DNA from: Acidimicrobiales bacterium
GTDB taxonomy: Bacteria > Actinomycetota > Acidimicrobiia > Acidimicrobiales > SZUA-35
Assembly: GCA_020628065.1 (NCBI GenBank)
Contig: JAHDFR010000010.1
Location: 1-53,186, forward strand
DNA length: 53,186 nucleotides
Reading direction: 5' to 3'
Within the stretch, counting starts at the first letter, position 1. Each line of letters begins with the position of its first letter. A program made the position numbers and the translations under genes. Below the pieces are notes generated by a model, which ran no database searches, was not told where the DNA came from, and worked only from the letters and a program-made list of their open reading frames with translations. Shown here in pieces: positions 47,481 to 53,186 of the stretch.

Positions 47481-48794
47481 GTGGCCGGACTTGACCCCAA
47501 CTCGACATCCAGCTCCAACTCCGCGTCCGAATCAACAGACAACTCCACATCGGGTTCCGATGGTGTCGGCTTCACCCCGATTGTTTCGCTCGGTGTCTAC
47601 ACCATCACCGCCTACGGAACGTGGGCATACGGATTCGGCGTGTTGCTGGAACCGATTTCAGCCGACACCGGTTGGGGCGCCGCCTTCCTCGGCGCAATCT
47701 ACGGATGGGCAATGGCTCTGTCCGGTATCGGAGCGTTCTGGGCCGGGCGGCTTTTGGATCGCTTCGGAGCCAACGTCCCCTATGTCATCCACGCAGTGGT
47801 CGCCAGCGGGCTTATGGCGTCCGCTCTCCTCGTTGAGAACCGTTGGTTGTTCGCCACCCTCTTCGCCACCGGCGCCGGTCTCGGTGGGGCCAGCGGCTTC
47901 TACACCGTTACCACCGTGATCGTCTCTCGCATCCGGTCCGATCGGCCGGAGTGGGCCATCAACGCGTTGACCATCGTTGGAGCGTTCAGTAGCCCGATCT
48001 ACCTTCCGCTCACTGCATGGCTGGCGTCAATCTGGCACTGGCGATCGGTAGCGGCGCTTCTGGTGACGGTAGGAGCGATCGGAGCCGTTCAGGCCGCCTT
48101 CCTGGCACAAGGAGGAGCATCACCGGAAACCGGAAGCGGACCTTCGGCTCATCCAATCGCCACTCTTCGCCGGGCGCTGACCAATCCGGCTGTTCGACGC
48201 ATCCTCGTCATCTACCTGCTGGCCGGTGCGGCCGGAAGCACTATCTGGGTGTATCAGGTTCCGATGATGACCGGGGTAGGACTGTCGCTGGGGTTGGCCG
48301 GCACCTTCGGCGGGCTTCGGGGGCTGTGCCAACTCCTCGGCCGGGTTGGACTGGCCGGCCAGATTGAACGGCGGGGAACCGACACCCTTCTGCGAATCGC
48401 CTACTTGTCCACCGCGGCCGCAGGCGTCACGCTGCTGTTCGGACGTCTGATTGTCGGGCCCGATCCGACGGCCACCAGCTCTGCGCTGGTTGCCGCCGCC
48501 GCAGTGTTCGCCGTTCTGGCCGGAGCCGGACTGGGGGCATCAAGCCCGCTGCAGGCCATCCACGCCCGAAGCCGATTCGACTCAGGAGATCTTGGACTCC
48601 TGATGGGTCTTCAAGGGTTGGTGCTGGGCGTAGCCGGCGGCATCGGGCCGTTCGCCGGCGGTCTAACCCGTGATCTGTCAGGCTCTTGGACAGCCACCAT
48701 TGTCGCTGTAGTTGTGGTGTTGGTTGTGGCCGCGTCGCTCCTTAGAAGCCCACCCGATCACAAGAACAACGACAACAACAACGACGGGAACTAA
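47481..48794 (+). CDS. Major facilitator superfamily transporter
   Basis: 437 residues with about twelve hydrophobic helices. The cytoplasmic loop between helices 2 and 3 carries GRLLDRFGANVPYV, a variant of the MFS signature; GGLRGLCQLLGRVGLAGQIERRG lies after the middle. The N-terminal 30 residues are Ser/Asn-rich and the C-terminal tail is Asp/Asn-rich (HKNNDNNNDGN). It resembles the monocarboxylate/oxalate-type (MCT-like) MFS members. With malyl-CoA metabolism genes beside it, a dicarboxylate or other short acid is a plausible cargo, but this is a guess. GTG 47481 is preferred because of the -10 box. It converges on malic enzyme with 14 bases between. Confidence 0.85.
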   Translation: MAGLDPNSTSSSNSASESTDNSTSGSDGVGFTPIVSLGVYTITAYGTWAYGFGVLLEPISADTGWGAAFLGAIYGWAMALSGIGAFWAGRLLDRFGANVPYVIHAVVASGLMASALLVENRWLFATLFATGAGLGGASGFYTVTTVIVSRIRSDRPEWAINALTIVGAFSSPIYLPLTAWLASIWHWRSVAALLVTVGAIGAVQAAFLAQGGASPETGSGPSAHPIATLRRALTNPAVRRILVIYLLAGAAGSTIWVYQVPMMTGVGLSLGLAGTFGGLRGLCQLLGRVGLAGQIERRGTDTLLRIAYLSTAAAGVTLLFGRLIVGPDPTATSSALVAAAAVFAVLAGAGLGASSPLQAIHARSRFDSGDLGLLMGLQGLVLGVAGGIGPFAGGLTRDLSGSWTATIVAVVVVLVVAASLLRSPPDHKNNDNNNDGN

Positions 48795-48808
48795 CCGGTT
48801 CCCGTCGG

Positions 48809-50212
48809 CTAGAGCCGACAGACTCCATCGGCACGGGCGGCTTCGGCGACGGCCGCTGCCACCCGCAGGGGCACGTCCTTGTCAAACACCGATGGCACGA
48901 TGAGATCGGCTGACAGCTCGTCATCGGCTACCGCCTCGGCGATCGCTCGGGCGGCCGCCAGCTTCATGTTCTCGGTGATGTCCGACGCCGAAGCGTCCAG
49001 AGCGCCGCGGAACACGCCGGGGAAGGCCAACACGTTGTTGATCTGGTTGGGATAGTCGGAGCGGCCGGTGGCCATCACCCCAACGATTCCTTCCACCGCC
49101 TCAGGCCGTATTTCCGGATCGGGATTGGCCATGGCAAACACGATGGGAGACTCGGCCATCGACTTGACGTCGTCCACGCTGAGCAGATCCGGGCCGCTCA
49201 AGCCCAGGAAGACATCAGCACCGGCGAGCACATCGGAGATCGAACCGGATCGACGCCCTGTGTTGGTGTGCTCGGCGAACCACTGCTTGGCCGAGTTCAG
49301 GTTGTCCCGACCGTCGTACACCGCGCCCTGACGGTCAACACCAATGATCGAGCCAACACCGGCACCCAACAAGATCTTGCCGACGGCCACTCCGGCGGCG
49401 CCCATGCCTGCCACCACAACACTGACTTCGTCCATCTTTTTGCCCACAACCTTCAAGGCATTGTTCAGGCCGGCCAGGGCAACGATGGCGGTGCCGTGCT
49501 GATCATCGTGGAAGACGGGAATGTCGAGCTTCTCTTTCAGAGCAGCCTCAATCTCAAACGCCCCCGGTGCGGCGATGTCCTCCAGGTTGACTCCACCGAA
49601 TGTCGGAGCCAATCGAACCACCGTCTCGATCAACTCCTCGGGGGTGTTGACGTCGAGGCAGACGGGGAAGGCGTCGACGTTGCCGAACTCTTTGAACAAC
49701 AGAGCCTTTCCCTCCATGACCGGCATGGCCGCTTTCGGGCCGATATTGCCCAGACCAAGTACGGCCGTCCCGTCGGACACAATGGCGACCGTATTGCGGC
49801 GTACCGTGTGACTGTCGGCCAGGGCGGGATTTTCAGCAATGGCGGTGCAGACCCTGGCCACGCCCGGTGTATAAGCCATCGACAGATCATCCTTGTCTCC
49901 CACCGGGCACAGCGGAAGCACCTCGATCTTGCCTCCCTCGTGCATGCGGAAGGTTCGGTCGTAGTGATCGAGGAGATCCACTCCCTCTACGGCGGCGGCC
50001 ACATTGATGATGACCTTCTGGTGGTCGACGTCGGTGCAGTTGACCACCAGGTCTCGTTCCAACACAGGACCTTTGGCCACGAAGCCGTCGATGGCGAAAA
50101 TGTTGCCACCGGCCTCGCCGATGGCAACGGCCAACCGACCGAGAACACCGGGTCGATTGTCCAAACGAACACGAAGATTGACCGAGTAGTGGGCTGCAGG
50201 TACTCCAGGCAT
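48809..50212 (-). CDS. NAD(P)-dependent malic enzyme with N-terminal ACT domain
   Basis: 467 residues. An ACT-type regulatory domain (about 8-85: SVNLRVRLDNRPGVLGRLAVAI) precedes the malic enzyme core: AYTPGVARVCTAI, NTVAIVSDGTAVLGLGNIG, GGVNLEDIAAPGAFEIE, FHDDQHGTAIVALAGLNNAL, and the NAD site VVVAGMGAAGVAVGKIL. It decarboxylates malate to pyruvate. The ACT domain suggests allosteric control by a small metabolite, possibly an amino acid. The frame is open to 50236, but ATG 50212 lies exactly 7 bases behind TAGCGT. No phosphotransacetylase fusion is present. Confidence 0.94.
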   Translation of the reverse strand: MPGVPAAHYSVNLRVRLDNRPGVLGRLAVAIGEAGGNIFAIDGFVAKGPVLERDLVVNCTDVDHQKVIINVAAAVEGVDLLDHYDRTFRMHEGGKIEVLPLCPVGDKDDLSMAYTPGVARVCTAIAENPALADSHTVRRNTVAIVSDGTAVLGLGNIGPKAAMPVMEGKALLFKEFGNVDAFPVCLDVNTPEELIETVVRLAPTFGGVNLEDIAAPGAFEIEAALKEKLDIPVFHDDQHGTAIVALAGLNNALKVVGKKMDEVSVVVAGMGAAGVAVGKILLGAGVGSIIGVDRQGAVYDGRDNLNSAKQWFAEHTNTGRRSGSISDVLAGADVFLGLSGPDLLSVDDVKSMAESPIVFAMANPDPEIRPEAVEGIVGVMATGRSDYPNQINNVLAFPGVFRGALDASASDITENMKLAAARAIAEAVADDELSADLIVPSVFDKDVPLRVAAAVAEAARADGVCRL

Positions 50213-50219
50213 GGCGGTT

Positions 50220-50225
50220 ACGCTA
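50220..50225 (-). promoter_or_regulatory. Putative -10 box of the malic enzyme gene
   Basis: TAGCGT, 7 bases before ATG 50212. Confidence 0.5.
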
Positions 50226-50352
50226 GCGGTGGACAAGCGGCCAACAACGCCACATGCGGCCAGACCGCCCGTGCCATGTGCGCCGCCTCCGGTTTCCCAC
50301 AGAATCCACCGGCTTGTTCGCAGCGCGAGGTGTTCGCAGCGCGGTGTGTCGG

Positions 50353-50979
50353 CTACATCCGGTCGAGCAGCTCGGTCTTCTTCTGGGTGAACTCGGATTC
50401 GGAGATGATTCCCCGCTGCCGCAGGGCGTCGAGCTGGTCGATCTGTTCGGGAATGCTGAGTCCACCGCCGGTCACGCCGCTGCCCGCCCGGTCGAACTTG
50501 CGGTTTTCGTTTTCTTCCATCTGGCTGTAGATCTCGTTCTGAACATCGAGCGGCTGACGAACGTGAGAGAACTGCTGTCGACCCATTTCACCGGCCGACT
50601 CCACCACCAGGTTTCCTGCACCGATCATCCGCTCGAACAGGTTCTGTCGGAAGAAGACGGTGTTGATCCGCTCCAGCGGTATTTCGATCCCTTCCCGACT
50701 GAACACCCCGGTCCGGTTGATGAGGCGATCGGTGGTCAACACGAAGTTGGTGGTTGTCCACACCACATACCGGCTGATAAACCAGGCCAGCACGATGACA
50801 ATGAGAGCGGCGGCCAACAGACTGACCAGTGGGCTCCCGTCGAAGAACACCAGGGCGACAATGCCTAGTAGGACCGCCCCGACCAGAGCCACCGTCTGAT
50901 TGGCGAAGAACCACCAGTGGGGTCGAAGGTCAAGGACGACCTGCTCACCGGTATTCAGCTGCTTGTCGGAGAATGCCAC
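50353..50979 (-). CDS. PH-domain (bPH2/YdbT-like) membrane protein with SHOCT tail
   Basis: 208 residues. Two membrane helices (about 27-47 and 51-70) precede a bacterial PH domain (about 72-155) with TTNFVLTTDRLINRTGVFSREGIEIPLERINTV, the typical YdbS/YdbT pattern. After a Gly-rich linker a SHOCT segment closes the protein (IDQLDALRQRGIISESEFTQKKTELL). Similar proteins are common in actinobacteria and probably act at the membrane, but the function is unknown. The start is GTG 50979, 6 bases behind TAAATT. The PH and SHOCT domains together recall the other SHOCT protein at 14.2 kb. Confidence 0.85.
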   Translation of the reverse strand: MAFSDKQLNTGEQVVLDLRPHWWFFANQTVALVGAVLLGIVALVFFDGSPLVSLLAAALIVIVLAWFISRYVVWTTTNFVLTTDRLINRTGVFSREGIEIPLERINTVFFRQNLFERMIGAGNLVVESAGEMGRQQFSHVRQPLDVQNEIYSQMEENENRKFDRAGSGVTGGGLSIPEQIDQLDALRQRGIISESEFTQKKTELLDRM

Positions 50980-50985
50980 CGCCTC

Positions 50986-50991
50986 AATTTA
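50986..50991 (-). promoter_or_regulatory. Putative -10 box of the PH-SHOCT gene
   Basis: TAAATT, 6 bases before GTG 50979. Confidence 0.45.
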
Positions 50992-51082
50992 GCCGCCCGC
51001 AACCTACTCACCGGCGCGGTGAGCTTTCGGTGGATGCCCAAGCCCCTGTCCGGATGGTGTCGTCGGTGTCCCAGCGCCGGGT

Positions 51083-51088
51083 TACGGT
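51083..51088 (+). promoter_or_regulatory. Putative -10 box of the UvrD2-like gene
   Basis: TACGGT, 6 bases before GTG 51095. Confidence 0.45.
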
Positions 51089-51094
51089 GGCCCC

Positions 51095-53185
51095 GTGGTT
51101 GAGTCTGTGGGTCACGAGCAGCTGACAGCGGAGATGGAAGGTTCGGGATCACAGAACCGGGAACGCTCCGAGCTGCTCGATGGTCTCAACGAGCGCCAAA
51201 TCGAGGCGGTCACCGCCCCGGCGGATCGTACCGTGGTGTTGGCCGGTGCCGGGTCGGGTAAAACCCGGGTGTTAACCCGCCGCGTTGCCTGGCGAATCCG
51301 ATCCGGACAAACCGACCCGGCCAGAGTTCTGGTGCTGACATTCACCCGCAAGGCGGCCAGCGAGCTTCGCCAGCGCCAGCGACGGCTCGGGCTTCGAGAC
51401 CCGGTCCCGGCCGGCACCTTCCACAGCTTCGCCCTTACTCAGCTACGAGAGCGGTGGGCTGAGCGTCGGACCGTACCCCCCTCCATACTCGACAGCAAGC
51501 TTCGGCTTCTGGCCCAGGTCGGAGCGAAGAGTTCCGACGCCGACCTGATCGAGGTGGCAGCAGAAGTCGATTGGGCCCGCGCCCGACTCATCGAACCGGC
51601 GGACTACGACCAGTCCGCCCGCTCCGCCGGTCGCAACGTTATCGGCGAACCCGGATTCGTGGCCGAGATCATGACCCGCTTCCAACAGGAGAAGCGTCGC
51701 AAACGTGTTGTCGACTTCGATGACCTGCTGTACCTGGCCATCCGTGACCTCCAAGCCGACCACGACTACGCCGAGGCCATTCGCTGGAGGCATCGGCACT
51801 TCTACGTTGACGAGTTTCAAGACGTCAACCCGTTACAACACAAACTGCTCGATCAATGGTTGGGTGGCCGCAACGACCTTTTTGTCGTCGGCGACCCTCG
51901 ACAAGCCATCTACGGGTGGAACGGTTCCGATCCTCAGCTGCTGGATCGAGCAGCTGACGCAGCGGCCAAGGTAGTCAATCTCGACACCAACTACCGATCT
52001 ACCGACGGGATTCTCGCTGCGTCGGCCGCAGCGCTGGGACCGGATGTGTCTCCTCTAGTGGCGTACCGCGGCCAGGGCCCCAACCCCACCATCTCCTCAC
52101 ATCAAACCGATGTGCAAGAGGCCGAGGCCATCGCCTCCGCCCTCACAGCCGATCGGAAGCTTGGGCGTTCGTGGACCGACATGGCGGTGCTGGTCAGAAC
52201 CAATGCTCAGCTGGCCGTCATCGAACAAGAACTGTCAGCCGCCGGTGTTCCGACTCGGCTGCGCGGCGGTCCGGGGCCCCTGGGCAGCGCCGAGGTGAAG
52301 GCCAAGGTGAAAGAGCTGAGCCGCCCGGGAATCGATCTCCGAAACCAACTTGAACAGCTCGACAATCATCTGGAGGAGCAGATGGCACCCAGCGGTGCGA
52401 TGGCCCAGGGGGCTACCGCTGAACGAATCGCCAATCTGGCCGCTCTCAGCCGCCTTGTCCACGACTACGTCGAGTCCAGACAAACAGCATCTGGCGCCGA
52501 TCCGAGTGGTGCCGGTCTGGCCGCCTGGCTCCAGACTCTCCATGGAGGCGACGTCGACTCCGACCAACCGGCCGTCGACCTGGCCACCTTCCATGGCTCC
52601 AAAGGTCTGGAGTGGCCCATCGTTCACCTTGGGGGCGTCGAACTTGGTTTCGTACCAATTGCCTACGCCAAAACAGAGGCCCAGTTGGCCGAGGAGCGCA
52701 GGCTGCTGTACGTGGCTATGACCCGGGCCGGAGACGAGCTACACCTGCATTGGAGCCACCGCCGAACGTTCGGTACCAGCGAAGTGGAGCGGCAGGCCTC
52801 GCCGTGGCTGAACGGTATCAACGCCGGGTCGGATGCCTCGGCCATGCGTCGACCGCCCCAGGCGGTGTGGCGCCGCCATGTCGAGCGGTCACGTCGCTAT
52901 CTTGGCGACTCGCCTAGTGTCGACCGAGCGGCCGAGACCGAAGATCAGTCCGAGGAAGAGTTGTATCGGCGCCTCCTGACCTGGCGGGACACCAAAGCCC
53001 GAGCATCGGGGGTACCGGGCCGGGTCATTCTTGACGATGCCACCCTGCGACTCCTGGCTCGAAAACGCCCCACCACAACCGCACAGCTGGCCGTCGTCGC
53101 CAACTTGCGTCCCACCAAGCTTTCTCGACTGGCGCCTGAGCTTCTCGACCAGCTGACAGATCGGCCGGTCCAAACCGGCGACTAG
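51095..53185 (+). CDS. uvrD2: UvrD/Rep-family DNA helicase with HRDC-type C-terminus (UvrD2-like)
   Basis: 696 residues, close to mycobacterial UvrD2. Superfamily 1A motifs are complete: Walker A AGAGSGKT (50-57), LTFTRKAASELRQR, GTFHSFA, VDEFQDVNPLQ (motif II), GDPRQAIYGWNGSDP (III), DTNYRST (IV), HGSKGLEWPIV (V) and LLYVAMTRAGDELHL (VI). The C-terminal ~75 residues (RLLTWRDTKARASGVPGRVILDDATLRLLARKRP) form an HRDC-like domain that binds branched DNA. The start GTG 51095 lies 6 bases behind TACGGT. The stop TAG is one base from the window end, so the gene is complete. Confidence 0.94.
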   Translation: MVESVGHEQLTAEMEGSGSQNRERSELLDGLNERQIEAVTAPADRTVVLAGAGSGKTRVLTRRVAWRIRSGQTDPARVLVLTFTRKAASELRQRQRRLGLRDPVPAGTFHSFALTQLRERWAERRTVPPSILDSKLRLLAQVGAKSSDADLIEVAAEVDWARARLIEPADYDQSARSAGRNVIGEPGFVAEIMTRFQQEKRRKRVVDFDDLLYLAIRDLQADHDYAEAIRWRHRHFYVDEFQDVNPLQHKLLDQWLGGRNDLFVVGDPRQAIYGWNGSDPQLLDRAADAAAKVVNLDTNYRSTDGILAASAAALGPDVSPLVAYRGQGPNPTISSHQTDVQEAEAIASALTADRKLGRSWTDMAVLVRTNAQLAVIEQELSAAGVPTRLRGGPGPLGSAEVKAKVKELSRPGIDLRNQLEQLDNHLEEQMAPSGAMAQGATAERIANLAALSRLVHDYVESRQTASGADPSGAGLAAWLQTLHGGDVDSDQPAVDLATFHGSKGLEWPIVHLGGVELGFVPIAYAKTEAQLAEERRLLYVAMTRAGDELHLHWSHRRTFGTSEVERQASPWLNGINAGSDASAMRRPPQAVWRRHVERSRRYLGDSPSVDRAAETEDQSEEELYRRLLTWRDTKARASGVPGRVILDDATLRLLARKRPTTTAQLAVVANLRPTKLSRLAPELLDQLTDRPVQTGD

Positions 53186-53186
53186 A

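Noticed and set aside
49268-50530. 420-codon plus-strand frame opposite malic enzyme
   Set aside because: Malic enzyme is unmistakable on the minus strand. The long frame reflects codon bias of high-G+C DNA.

Overview
The window reads as a chromosomal segment of a free-living, high-G+C actinobacterium, most likely an uncultured member of the Acidimicrobiia. This is an inference from the gene set: a SepIVA/DivIVA-like protein next to a YceD (DUF177) protein, a GTP-type PEP carboxykinase, a UvrD2-like helicase with an HRDC-type tail, IspD of the MEP pathway, GTG starts, and many start codons that sit 6-9 bases behind a TAnnnT box (leaderless transcription). No rRNA, tRNA, CRISPR array, integrase or transposase was seen.

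Layout. 1-6.1 kb (minus strand): a membrane-anchored metallophosphoesterase running off the left edge, then yceD, sepIVA-like, coaD, and the sulfate-activation pair cysD-cysN. 6.2-10.1 kb (minus): SDR oxidoreductase, ABC exporter half-transporter, rsmD and an alpha/beta hydrolase. 10.2-16.7 kb: APH-like kinase, TetR-like regulator, an OmpR-type two-component system with a SHOCT membrane protein upstream, a nitroreductase-SRPBCC fusion, and a small exported protein.

16.9-30.6 kb is the most unusual part: a glycan assembly and export island. It holds a glycoside hydrolase-GT2 fusion, three related glycosyltransferase-like proteins (one divergent), a YdjC/ChbG-type deacetylase, two consecutive ABC exporters, and two GT2 enzymes sharing an extra C-terminal domain. 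Genes from 20.7 to 28.1 kb are joined by 4-base start/stop overlaps. The two exporters carry the same 774-bp ATPase-domain DNA segment, apparently without a difference. That segment is strikingly G-poor and C/A-rich on the coding strand, unlike everything around it. The second exporter also ends in an FHA domain, suggesting phosphothreonine control.

30.7-53.2 kb is mostly housekeeping and central metabolism: a zinc-ribbon protein, recG, a GNAT acetyltransferase, a CDP-alcohol phosphatidyltransferase, an OB-fold-like protein with a structured leader, pckG, ispD, an EcsC protein, small membrane proteins, a site-2 protease, an AMACR-type racemase, a thioredoxin/CcdA-like pair, an epoxide hydrolase, a malyl-CoA lyase pair (C2/C3 acyl-CoA metabolism, matching the nearby malic enzyme and PEP carboxykinase), an MFS transporter, a PH-SHOCT protein and the UvrD2-like helicase.

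Two window-wide patterns stand out. First, recG, rsmD, coaD, sepIVA-like and yceD lie on one strand in their usual order but are spread over 31 kb by inserted genes. Second, the yceD/metallophosphoesterase junction contains a 23-bp tandem repeat that creates three identical 8-codon ORFs, each overlapping the next by ATGA.
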